This document shows positions 1 to 6,869 of a stretch of DNA of 18,596 nucleotides, in pieces. Source of the DNA: Sphingobacteriaceae bacterium (GTDB lineage Bacteria > Bacteroidota > Bacteroidia > B-17B0 > Aurantibacillaceae). The DNA lies in the NCBI GenBank assembly GCA_023251695.1, contig JAHEYE010000048.1:1-18596 (forward strand), given 5' to 3'. Below the pieces are notes generated by a model. That model searched no databases and was not told the DNA's origin. It worked only from the letters and a program-made list of their open reading frames with translations. The first letter of the stretch is position 1; each line of letters starts with the position of its first letter. The position numbers were made by a program, and so were the translations under genes.

Positions 1-336
1 CTGCTTTATCTGCGGCTGCTTTGTCCGCTGCTAATTTATCTGCCGCTGCTTTGTCTGCCGCTGCTTTATCTGCGGCTGCTTTGTCCGCTGCTAATTTATC
101 TGCAGCTGCTTTGTCCGCCGCCGCTTTATCTGCGGCTGCTTTATCTGATGCTAATTTATCTGCAGCTGCTTTGTCAGCCGCTGCTTTATCCGCTACCGCT
201 TTATCTGCTGCTAATTTATCTGCGGCCGCTTTATCCGCTGCTACTTTATCTGCCGCTGCTTTGTCTGAGGCTGCTTTGTCAGCTGCTAATTTATCCGCTG
301 CAGCTTTGTCTGCAGCTGCCTTCTCGGCAGCTTGTT
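1..336 (-). repeat. 15-bp tandem repeat (ADKAA) organised in 60-bp higher-order units
   Basis: On the minus strand this codes for repeated five-residue units ADKAA with an occasional leucine (ADKLA). The leucine recurs every fourth unit, giving a 60-bp (20-residue) higher-order repeat. The blocks at 1-60 and 61-120 are almost identical, and those at 121-180 and 181-240 have more substitutions. In 241-300 the phase of the leucine slips by one 15-bp unit. The array continues past the left edge, so total copy number is unknown. All changes seen keep the reading frame. Confidence 0.9.
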
Positions 337-1042
337 TCGCGACTTCTTCAGCTTTTTTCTTTTCTTCTTCTTTTGCATTAACGCATTTTTCTGCTTTTAC
401 TAATTGATCCTTTGGATATTGTTCATCCGGTAAAATTGCAGAGGCCTTTATATAATTTTCTTTTGCTTTATCACAGTCTGCTTTTTTTAATGCTTCATCA
501 CCGTTCTTATTGGCCATGTTATACCGTTCCATAATAATGCGTTCCTGATCGCGGAGTTTACTGAGCACAGCAAGCATCTGATTGGTATAACCGGGGTCAT
601 CACTGAATTTTTTCCCGGATGGCATATAACTCGCTTTTAATAATGGCTCGTTTAATTGAGAATAATCAACACCCGGAATAGGCTTCGACATGGTAACACC
701 TTCAAGCCTAAGCACCGGCTTAAAGTTATTTTTATCCATCCCCTCAGGAACATTTTTTGTGTTCAAATAAAATTTCTTTGTATTGTACCCGTCTTTTGAA
801 ATGACCATGATGAATTCTCCATTAGCGGGTACATCCACTACAAAATCGCCACCGCCGCTGGTAACAGATTGTGAAACTTTTTTTCCACCGTCGTACAGAA
901 TAATATCAACTCCTCCGAAGCCCTGACCATCTTTCTCAACTACGCTGCTGAATTTAAGCACCCAATTCGGAGGTGTTGTCTGGCCTTTGCAGAAAGCAGC
1001 AAACAAAAGCATTCCATAAATTATTTTATAACTTGTTTTCAT
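1..1042 (-). CDS. Secreted protein with carboxypeptidase-regulatory-like domain and ADKAA repeat (C-terminus off the left edge)
   Basis: The reading frame is open from the ATG at 1042-1040 to the left edge, about 347 residues, with no stop reached. Residues 1-21 form a signal peptide ending in CKGQ. Residues about 25-90 look like a carboxypeptidase-regulatory-like (CNA-B-type) beta sandwich, including SVTSGGGDFVVDVPANGEF and SKDGYNTKKF. A helical part follows, with a TPR-like stretch (DCDKAKENYIKASAILPDEQYP, cited here only as a landmark around residues 190-210). From about residue 212 the sequence is highly charged (AKEEEKKKAEEVAKQ), and from about 237 it is a near-perfect ADKAA/ADKLA repeat likely to form a long helix or coiled coil. 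In Bacteroidota such architecture often leads to an OmpA-like or other envelope domain at the C-terminus, but that part is not in the window. Function is unknown; a periplasmic spacer or scaffold role is inference. Export and domain order are well supported. Confidence 0.85.
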   Translation of the reverse strand, partial: MKTSYKIIYGMLLFAAFCKGQTTPPNWVLKFSSVVEKDGQGFGGVDIILYDGGKKVSQSVTSGGGDFVVDVPANGEFIMVISKDGYNTKKFYLNTKNVPEGMDKNNFKPVLRLEGVTMSKPIPGVDYSQLNEPLLKASYMPSGKKFSDDPGYTNQMLAVLSKLRDQERIIMERYNMANKNGDEALKKADCDKAKENYIKASAILPDEQYPKDQLVKAEKCVNAKEEEKKKAEEVAKQAAEKAAADKAAADKLAADKAASDKAAADKVAADKAAADKLAADKAVADKAAADKAAADKLASDKAAADKAAADKAAADKLAADKAAADKAAADKAAADKLAADKAAADKA

Positions 1043-1151
1043 ATTCTTATTCGGGACACTAAATATAATAAAAGCAATGGATTTGTATGCTATTATGATG
1101 CAGAATCTGCAAAATTTCATAAGTTTGAATTGAAAAGCTGTTTTTAGGCCC

Positions 1152-1190
1152 AAAAACAAAAAAACCTATCCGCATAAGCGAACAGGTTTT
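1152..1190 (-). terminator. Rho-independent terminator of tRNA-Lys
   Basis: Read on the minus strand, AAAACCT (1190-1184) pairs with AGGTTTT (1167-1161). An inner CGC/GCG stem and an ATAA loop sit between them, with two mismatches. T-rich sequence follows at 1160-1152 (TTTGTTTTT). It lies 11 bases past the tRNA 3' end. Confidence 0.75.
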
Positions 1191-1201
1191 GATTTTACCC
1201 G

Positions 1202-1274
1202 TGATCCCGCTGGGATTCGAACCCAGGACCCTTACATTAAAAGTGTAATGCTCTACCAGCTGAGCTACGGAATC
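1202..1274 (-). tRNA. tRNA-Lys (anticodon UUU)
   Basis: The minus strand folds as a full cloverleaf. The acceptor stem GATTCCG/CGGGATC has one T-G wobble, the D arm is GCTC/GAGC, and the T arm is CTGGG-TTCGAAT-CCCAG. The anticodon stem is TTACA/TGTAA with loop CTTTTAA, which gives anticodon TTT (Lys). The discriminator base is A. The 3' CCA is not encoded, since C is followed by G's. A Bacteroidota-type promoter lies about 110 bases upstream and a terminator just downstream, so it appears to be a stand-alone unit. Confidence 0.96.
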
Positions 1275-1381
1275 GTGTATATCGATTAATTACATTGTTA
1301 TTAAGTGCCGCTTCATTCTTGCAAATGAACCATTTAGTATGCGAAACTTAGTATATTAAAGAACTTTTTGGTACGGGGCTG

Positions 1382-1413
1382 CAAATATAAAAGGTTAATT
1401 CTCTAACGCAAAA
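1382..1413 (-). promoter_or_regulatory. Promoter for tRNA-Lys
   Basis: On the minus strand there is TATATTTG (1389-1382), matching the Bacteroidota -7 consensus TAnnTTTG exactly. A TTTTG (-33 type) at 1413-1409 sits 19 bases upstream. The tRNA would have a leader of about 100 bases. Confidence 0.65.
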
Positions 1414-1482
1414 TTATTTTAAACAAAAATTTTAACACATTTTTTCCATAAAAAATACATTTTCAATACATTTAAGCCATAA

Positions 1483-1944
1483 ATGCCGCTGACTCCAGAA
1501 ATACACCTTTTAAGAGGCTTGTGCACTCTCAAATTTGGTCAAATACCGACCGATGCTGAGAAGTTTTTTGGCGTTCCGGAAGAAACACAAACTTTGAATG
1601 ATGAGATTCTTGATACCACCTCTTATGTGATGCATTATTGGACTAATGGCTTTTCTTTGTTTTTTGATTCAAACAAGAATAATGTGTTACATATTGTGGA
1701 AGTGGATAATCCAAATACAATTTTATTTAGTAAACCCGTATTTAAACTCAAAGAGCAAGAATTGATTGACTTACTGAAATCAAATGGGTTCAAATTGAGT
1801 GATACAGAGCGGCATGAATGGGGCGAAAAACGCCTTAGTTTTGATGAGGCAGGTCTGGACTGTTATTTTGAGAATGGGCATCTTACCACTTTAAGCTTCA
1901 GCGCCTCTGATCCGCACGAAAATTTTCAATATTTCCCTAATTAA
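1483..1944 (+). CDS. Unknown 153-aa protein upstream of kdnAB
   Basis: I do not recognise this protein. It has no signal peptide or membrane segment and is rich in acidic and aromatic residues, so it is probably a cytoplasmic soluble protein. Two parts look alike: NGFSLFFDSNKNNVLHIVEV (residues about 55-74) and AGLDCYFENGHLTTLSFS (about 125-142). Each reads as a strand, a G/N turn and a second strand, and each closes a half of the protein. This suggests an internal duplication, though I judged it by eye. The ATG is preceded by AAGCCATAA, with an in-frame stop just upstream. Two imperfect -7 elements, TACATTTT (1456) and TACATTTA (1467), could serve as promoter. It ends 30 bases before kdnA in the same direction, but kdnA also seems to have its own -7 element, so co-transcription is likely but not certain. 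Confidence 0.75.
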   Translation: MPLTPEIHLLRGLCTLKFGQIPTDAEKFFGVPEETQTLNDEILDTTSYVMHYWTNGFSLFFDSNKNNVLHIVEVDNPNTILFSKPVFKLKEQELIDLLKSNGFKLSDTERHEWGEKRLSFDEAGLDCYFENGHLTTLSFSASDPHENFQYFPN

Positions 1945-1951
1945 ATCTCCT

Positions 1952-1959
1952 TATCTTTG
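1952..1959 (+). promoter_or_regulatory. -7 element for kdnA
   Basis: TATCTTTG matches TAnnTTTG exactly and leaves 15 bases to the kdnA start codon, which implies a very short leader. No good -33 TTTG is seen at the expected distance; TTTTC near 1923-1927 is the closest. Confidence 0.5.
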
Positions 1960-1974
1960 TAAAAATTAAATTAC

Positions 1975-3183
1975 ATGCCGGGAAGAGAATTGTTTGGCGC
2001 CGAAGAGCGCAAGGAAATAAATGATGTAATGGAGACCGGAATTTTATTCCGTTATAACCATGACGCATTGCGGAATAATCACTGGAAAGCAAAAGATTTT
2101 GAGGCCGAAGTGAAAAAAATCACCGGCGCAAAACATGCACATGCTATGAGCAGTGGTTCTACAGCCATAGCTACCGCTCTTGCTGCAAGCGGAATCGGAG
2201 CGGGTGATGAGGTAATTGTGCCTCCATTTACATTCATGGCAACTATTGAAGCGGTTTTATTTATCGGAGCTTCGCCTGTTTTTGCAGAAATTGATGAAAC
2301 ACTTTGCCTAAGCGCTGATGGAATAAAAAAAGCATGTACGTCAAAAACAAAAGCGGTTTGCTTAGTTCACATGTGTGGAGGTATGGCAGAGATGGATAGC
2401 ATCATGTCTGTTATTAAAGAAAAGAATTTGATTTTAGTGGAAGATGCCGGGCAGGCATTTGCTTCTTCATATAAGGGAACATTTACAGGATTATTTGGAA
2501 CAGCCGGAAGTTATTCATTTGATTTTTTTAAAATTGCTACCGCAGGTGAAGGTGGGGTTTTAGTTACTAATGATGAAACTGTTTACAAAAAAGCGGATGT
2601 ATACAGCGATCACGGCCATGATCATATCGGTGCGGTGCGCGGAATGGAGAACCATCCTTACTTAGGATTTAATTACCGCATTTCTGAATTGCATGCGGGG
2701 ATTGGTGCTGCCCAAACCCGGAAAGTACCTTACATCAAACAAAAAAATCAAGAGCATAAAAAATTCTTAACAGAACTTTTAGCTAAAACACCGGGCATTT
2801 CATTCGCAAAAATTGCTGACCCAAGCGGAGACTCTGCAACTTTTTTAAATATTTTGTTGGCTGATACTGAAGCTGCAAAACGTACCGTTGCTGAATTTAA
2901 AGCCGCAGGTGTTGCCGGTTTTGATTATTGGTTCCTGAACATGTATCACTTCATTAATCAGTGGGACCATATAAAAGAATTAAAAACAGTAAGCAAATTA
3001 CCGATCGAAGTTTTAGGTATGCCGCAGGATTATAAAAATTTGAATTTACCAAAAACACAGGAAGTGGTTGGCCGCTTAATCTCTTTTGGCGTTCGTTGCA
3101 CATGGACGAAAGACGAAATGGAAACGTTGGCTAAACAAATTTCAGAATGTGTAATTAAGGCAACAAAACCTGTTAACGCGTAA
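1975..3183 (+). CDS. kdnA: 8-amino-3,8-dideoxy-D-manno-octulosonate transaminase (DegT/DnrJ/EryC1 family)
   Basis: This is a PLP-dependent aminotransferase of the DegT/DnrJ/EryC1 (sugar aminotransferase) fold, 402 residues, the normal length. The PLP phosphate-binding segment SSGSTAIATAL is at about 59-69. VEDAGQ (155-160) carries the aspartate (D157) that contacts the pyridine nitrogen. SFDFFKIATAGEGG (181-194) carries the likely Schiff-base lysine K186. The next gene is a kdnB-type iron alcohol dehydrogenase overlapping by one base. That pair matches the Shewanella KdnA/KdnB route, in which KdnB oxidises C8 of Kdo and KdnA aminates the aldehyde with glutamate to give 8-amino-Kdo for the LPS inner core. 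The start (MPGRELFGAEE) fits the family N-terminus. Assignment rests on the pairing as much as on the sequence; another sugar substrate remains possible. Confidence 0.85.
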   Translation: MPGRELFGAEERKEINDVMETGILFRYNHDALRNNHWKAKDFEAEVKKITGAKHAHAMSSGSTAIATALAASGIGAGDEVIVPPFTFMATIEAVLFIGASPVFAEIDETLCLSADGIKKACTSKTKAVCLVHMCGGMAEMDSIMSVIKEKNLILVEDAGQAFASSYKGTFTGLFGTAGSYSFDFFKIATAGEGGVLVTNDETVYKKADVYSDHGHDHIGAVRGMENHPYLGFNYRISELHAGIGAAQTRKVPYIKQKNQEHKKFLTELLAKTPGISFAKIADPSGDSATFLNILLADTEAAKRTVAEFKAAGVAGFDYWFLNMYHFINQWDHIKELKTVSKLPIEVLGMPQDYKNLNLPKTQEVVGRLISFGVRCTWTKDEMETLAKQISECVIKATKPVNA

Positions 3184-4265
3184 TGCTTCACAAGAACTTC
3201 AAGAACATAGATAAAGTAACTTATGGTCGCGGTGCCTTCTCGCAATTAGCGGAAACCGTTGAGCCGGTAAGGAAAGAGAACAAGAATTATTTTGTTTATG
3301 TTGTCGACAATTATTTTAAAGCAAAAGATCTTTCCAAAAAATTACAGAATAAACCTGAAGACCTTGTTTATTTTATTGATGTTGATCCTTACGAACCCAC
3401 AACTGAACAAATAGATAAACTCCGCGATGAAATTTTAAAAACTAGAGGTTTACCGAGTGGAGTAATTGGGATTGGCGGAGGAAGCATTATGGATATCGCG
3501 AAAGCATTATCACTAATGTTAACCAACGAAGGTTCTTCTACTTTATATCAGGGATTAAATTTAATTAAGAAGCCCGGCATTTATCATTTAGGAGTTCCAA
3601 CAATTTCAGGAACAGGTGCTGAGGTAAGTATGACTGCAGTATTAACAGGCCCTGAAAAAAAATTGGGATTGAAATGTGATTGGACAGTTTTTAACCAAGT
3701 GATCTTAGATCCTGAATTAATTTCTTCTGTTCCGCGAGATTGGTGGTTTTATACAGGCATGGATACGTATATTCATTGTATCGAAAGTGAAAGTGGAATC
3801 CGAAATAACGCTTTTAGTTTAGCTTACGGCGAGCAGTCTTTGAAATTATGCAGAGAAGTTTATCTCGGAAAAAACTCAGGACAAACTCCTGAGAACAATG
3901 ATAAATTAATGGTGGCATCATTAATGGGCGGCTTGAGTTTAACTTATAGTGAAGTTGGCGTATGCCACGCTTTAAGTTATGGTCTTTCAAAAATTCATGG
4001 TACGCGACATTGTTACGCGAACTGTATCATTTTCCAACATCTTGGTGATATTTATAAAAAAGGTCATTCAGAATTCATGGAGATGATCGAAACCCATAAA
4101 ATTAGATTGCCGCAAGGTTTAAGTAAAGAGTGGGATGATAAAACATTAACCGCAATGGCGCAGGTTTCTTATAATCTTCCTTTCATGTGGAATCACGCTT
4201 TTGGGGATAGCTACAAAGAAATTGCCACAATGGATTATATAAAGGATTTGTTTAGGAGGATGTGA
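3183..4265 (+). CDS. kdnB: 3-deoxy-D-manno-octulosonate 8-oxidase (iron-containing alcohol dehydrogenase)
   Basis: This is a group III, iron-type alcohol dehydrogenase of 360 residues. The nucleotide-binding motif GIGGGSIMD (96-104) and the VPTISGTGAEVS segment (138-149) are typical. Likely metal ligands are D194 and H198 (GMDTYIHCIES), H262 (VCHALSYG) and H276 (GTRHCYAN). Paired with kdnA it would oxidise the C8 hydroxyl of Kdo to the aldehyde, the first step to 8-amino-Kdo. The ATG overlaps the kdnA stop (TAATG at 3181-3185), indicating translational coupling and matched amounts of the two enzymes. The gene ends shortly before a REP-like inverted repeat, beyond which a gene runs in the opposite direction. 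The bases AGGAGGATG at its very end are codons for its last residues, not a start signal. Confidence 0.86.
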   Translation: MLHKNFKNIDKVTYGRGAFSQLAETVEPVRKENKNYFVYVVDNYFKAKDLSKKLQNKPEDLVYFIDVDPYEPTTEQIDKLRDEILKTRGLPSGVIGIGGGSIMDIAKALSLMLTNEGSSTLYQGLNLIKKPGIYHLGVPTISGTGAEVSMTAVLTGPEKKLGLKCDWTVFNQVILDPELISSVPRDWWFYTGMDTYIHCIESESGIRNNAFSLAYGEQSLKLCREVYLGKNSGQTPENNDKLMVASLMGGLSLTYSEVGVCHALSYGLSKIHGTRHCYANCIIFQHLGDIYKKGHSEFMEMIETHKIRLPQGLSKEWDDKTLTAMAQVSYNLPFMWNHAFGDSYKEIATMDYIKDLFRRM

Positions 4266-4274
4266 ATTCGTCAC

Positions 4275-4320
4275 TTCGACAAGCTCAGTGACCGATTGCA
4301 CGGTGGTTGAGCTTGTCGAA
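4275..4320. repeat. REP-like inverted repeat between convergent genes
   Basis: TTCGACAAGCTCA (4275-4287) and TGAGCTTGTCGAA (4308-4320) form a perfect 13-bp stem. A 3-bp internal mismatch, then ACCG/CGGT (4291-4294/4301-4304), closes on the 6-base loop ATTGCA. No T-run follows on either strand, so it is not a classical Rho-independent terminator. The TTCGACAAGCTCA arm resembles dispersed palindromic repeats that I recall from many bacterial genomes. Confidence 0.8.
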
Positions 4321-4336
4321 ACCACTTTAAAAAAAT

Positions 4337-6103
4337 CTATTTCTGATAAACCAATTTCTTCACCACTTTTTGTTCTGAAGAATTTATCTCCACAAAATAA
4401 ATTCCTGAATTAAAATTAAGGTTTGAGAGATCAATTACCTTTTCAGTTTGTGTTTGATAAACCAATTCACCAATTGAATTAAAAATAGAAACTTTTGTCA
4501 GATTATTTGAAGTTTTGATCTCAAAACTTCCGGTAGTAGGATTTGGGAAAAGAGAAAGCAAATCATCATTCCAAATTTCATTCACGCCCGTTGATACAAT
4601 GCAATTGTAAATTAATTTCCATCCGTTGGTGACTGTTGAAATATCTGATTTAAATTTTAGCGTAATAGAAGTTCCTGTTGATGTAATTGTTCCAGGACTT
4701 GTTGTGCTTCCTGTGTAAGCGCCCATTAATGGAGATGCGGTTGTTGGTCCGTTATAGATAAATAATGAATCCCATCCCTGTTCTGTAGTAAAACTTTTGA
4801 ATTGTAATTGTACTTTATCAATTCCGTTGGGTGAAATGCTAAATGTAAAAGCTTCGTTATCATAATAATTCCTGTAAGGTCCTCCCATATCAAATAAACT
4901 ATCTGTGCACGGACGTATTTCACAATCAGAAAATTTATCTTTTATTAATTGCCAGTAATCGTTGTAGCCATTATCGTAACCTAGTGCCCAGATTCCGATT
5001 CCGCCTATGCCGCGCTGATTTACCATATCAAATTTCCTTCCCATGCTATAGATGTCATCAATCCAACACTGACGCCAGTTGCCGCCACTCAGGTAGGAGT
5101 AGTAAGGGTTAAAGCAATTCGCTTCCCAATTTTTATTTGCGGCAGAATAAGTACCGGGTGTGTTTTTTACGTAAGCATAGGTGCGCGACGAATTAAATGC
5201 TCCGGTTGTTGCTGATGGTGCTAAATTTCCTACGGTTTCCCATTCGCGGCCATAATACGGTAAGCCCAATAATAACTTTGATGGCGTAACCCCTGCCTTT
5301 AAATAATAAGTAATGGATTTTGTACAAGTATAATTATAGGTCGTTTGAAAATTATACAATGGCGATTCCGGTCCTGCTGTTGTACTGCCCGACCAATAAT
5401 AATCATAACCCATAATAATAAAATCATCTACAACAGGATTTAATCCCGGAATATCAAAAGAACCGCTCCAATCAACTGCGTACAACGCCATGCTTAATTC
5501 GTAATTAGGATCAGCGGCAATTAAAGCAGCTTTAAAATTCACCATAAAATTCTTGAACGGTGTTTTATCGGCACTTCCCATGCCTTCAAAATCAATATTA
5601 ACCCCATTACCTCCGCGGCTGTTAAGTAAGGAAACCATATTATTAATGAATGTGGTTTGTGCCGATGGAGTTGCCCAGAATGTAGCGTGACTAGAAAACA
5701 AGGTTGCACAGATGTGAATTTTTTTACCGTTAGCTTTTGCAGCGGTTACTGCTGCGCTGGTACTCCAGGCAAAAGAAGTATTTGTGTTCTGACCGGTTGT
5801 TGGGGAAACTGCATAATCAAAATAAGAAAAATCGCTTAGCATGGTCCAGTCGTATGATGTATAAGTAGTACCATTCCAATAAGGATGCCAGCCGTAAACT
5901 TTCTTTTTAAGTGTACAGGCTTGTACCGCATTCGTTTTGTGAACAGAGGGAAGCGTATTGTTCAAGCTATCCCAAGATGGATCTTTTGTAAACTTAAAGT
6001 TTGAATACAATTCAGATTGTTCCTGCATGATAGATTTGAACGGCATTTGTGCGATGCCTGCTAATCCAAAACATAAAAACAAATAAAAGTAAATTTTTTT
6101 CAT
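4337..6103 (-). CDS. Secreted GH18 glycosidase with CUB-like domain and T9SS sorting domain
   Basis: The protein has 588 residues. A signal peptide (1-19, ending GIAQ) is followed by a GH18 TIM barrel at about 68-385. KVYGWHPYWNG (68-78) is the first strand, and GVNIDFEGM (167-175) carries the catalytic acid E173 and D171. MGYDYYW (231-237) and GIGGIGIWALGYD (365-377) match later GH18 strands. The usual DxxDxDxE motif has asparagine at position 169, so only the final DxE is kept, as in some YaaH-like members. Residues about 394-502 form a CUB-like beta sandwich (GWDSLFIYNGP, ITLKFKSD). Residues about 517-588 are a T9SS type A sorting domain (LFPNPTTGSFEI, GIYFVEI, KKLVYQK end). It is thus exported by Sec, then T9SS, to the surface or medium, where it likely cuts chitin-like or peptidoglycan glycans. 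The substrate cannot be read from sequence. Confidence 0.9.
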   Translation of the reverse strand: MKKIYFYLFLCFGLAGIAQMPFKSIMQEQSELYSNFKFTKDPSWDSLNNTLPSVHKTNAVQACTLKKKVYGWHPYWNGTTYTSYDWTMLSDFSYFDYAVSPTTGQNTNTSFAWSTSAAVTAAKANGKKIHICATLFSSHATFWATPSAQTTFINNMVSLLNSRGGNGVNIDFEGMGSADKTPFKNFMVNFKAALIAADPNYELSMALYAVDWSGSFDIPGLNPVVDDFIIMGYDYYWSGSTTAGPESPLYNFQTTYNYTCTKSITYYLKAGVTPSKLLLGLPYYGREWETVGNLAPSATTGAFNSSRTYAYVKNTPGTYSAANKNWEANCFNPYYSYLSGGNWRQCWIDDIYSMGRKFDMVNQRGIGGIGIWALGYDNGYNDYWQLIKDKFSDCEIRPCTDSLFDMGGPYRNYYDNEAFTFSISPNGIDKVQLQFKSFTTEQGWDSLFIYNGPTTASPLMGAYTGSTTSPGTITSTGTSITLKFKSDISTVTNGWKLIYNCIVSTGVNEIWNDDLLSLFPNPTTGSFEIKTSNNLTKVSIFNSIGELVYQTQTEKVIDLSNLNFNSGIYFVEINSSEQKVVKKLVYQK

Positions 6104-6231
6104 GCAACACGAATGTACGACAATATGAGATTCCTTTTACGGAAGAAAAACATTAAAACAATTTAGTCCATAGGTAGGCTCAGGATGAGAAGATTTTACC
6201 AAAAAAACCGATTAAATAACCAAAAAACGAC

Positions 6232-6864
6232 TTAGATATACTTACTTTTCTTAGCTTTTTCGATGGCTTCCGCTTTCGAATGCACTTCCAGTTTCAGGTA
6301 AATGTTTTTGATGTGCGACTTAACTGTTTCTTTATCCACAAACAATTGGTCGGCGATGGTTGAATAACTTTTACCGGAGGATAACAACTCCAACACTTCC
6401 AGCTCGCGTGCTGTTAATGGGCTTTGTCTGTTTTTATGAAACGAAGAAACCACCATGCGGGCAATATTTGTGCTCATGGGTGCGCCGCCATTTTCTAATT
6501 CTTTCAGTGAATCAATTAATTTTTGAGGCGGCATGTTTTTAGTTAAGTAGCCGCTTGCACCTTCGCACAAGGCTTTAAAAACCAAATCATCATTTTCATA
6601 AACGGTAATAACCACAACTTGCGTATAGGGTGAGAGCGCTTTTATTTTCGGAATGGCTTCAATACCATTCATTCCGGGCAATTCAATATCCATTAAGCAA
6701 ATATCCGGAGCATCATCTTTCACGTTTTTAATTGCAGCTTCAGCGTTCGAATAAGCATTAGCAACTGTATAATCGCTGTTTTGCTGTATAAGTGTTACAA
6801 ACGCATTGCGGATAATATTATCATCTTCAACAATAATAATTCTTTTGGGAGATTGGATTTTCAT
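6232..6864 (-). CDS. NarL/LuxR-type response regulator
   Basis: The protein has 210 residues, the usual size for the NarL/FixJ family. The receiver domain (about 8-125) has the acidic pair D14/D15, the phospho-acceptor D59 in LMDIELPGMNG, T87 and K109 (LTKN). The LuxR-type helix-turn-helix at about 149-205 (LTARELEVLELLSSGKS, VDKETVKSHIKNIYLKL) is intact, so it should bind DNA when phosphorylated. It starts 5 bases after the stop of the large sensor kinase, so the two form an operon and almost certainly a cognate pair. Targets are not visible in the sequence. The GH18 gene lies downstream in the same direction after a 128-base gap with T-runs but no clear hairpin. Confidence 0.93.
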   Translation of the reverse strand: MKIQSPKRIIIVEDDNIIRNAFVTLIQQNSDYTVANAYSNAEAAIKNVKDDAPDICLMDIELPGMNGIEAIPKIKALSPYTQVVVITVYENDDLVFKALCEGASGYLTKNMPPQKLIDSLKELENGGAPMSTNIARMVVSSFHKNRQSPLTARELEVLELLSSGKSYSTIADQLFVDKETVKSHIKNIYLKLEVHSKAEAIEKAKKSKYI

Positions 6865-6869
6865 AGTGA

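Noticed and set aside
1..336. Possible CRISPR or non-coding satellite at the left edge
   Set aside because: Units are 15 bp with no spacers, and all changes preserve a reading frame.
21..407. Plus-strand open frame with an A(N/A)LSAA pattern resembling pentapeptide repeats
   Set aside because: It is the mirror of the minus-strand ADKAA array: the 15-bp period keeps the opposite strand open too. The minus frame has a signal peptide, domains and a proper start, while the plus frame has none.
4255..4263. AGGAGGATG looking like a Shine-Dalgarno site plus start codon
   Set aside because: These are the last codons of kdnB (RRM then stop); the frame after this ATG ends at once, and Bacteroidota rarely use such sites.
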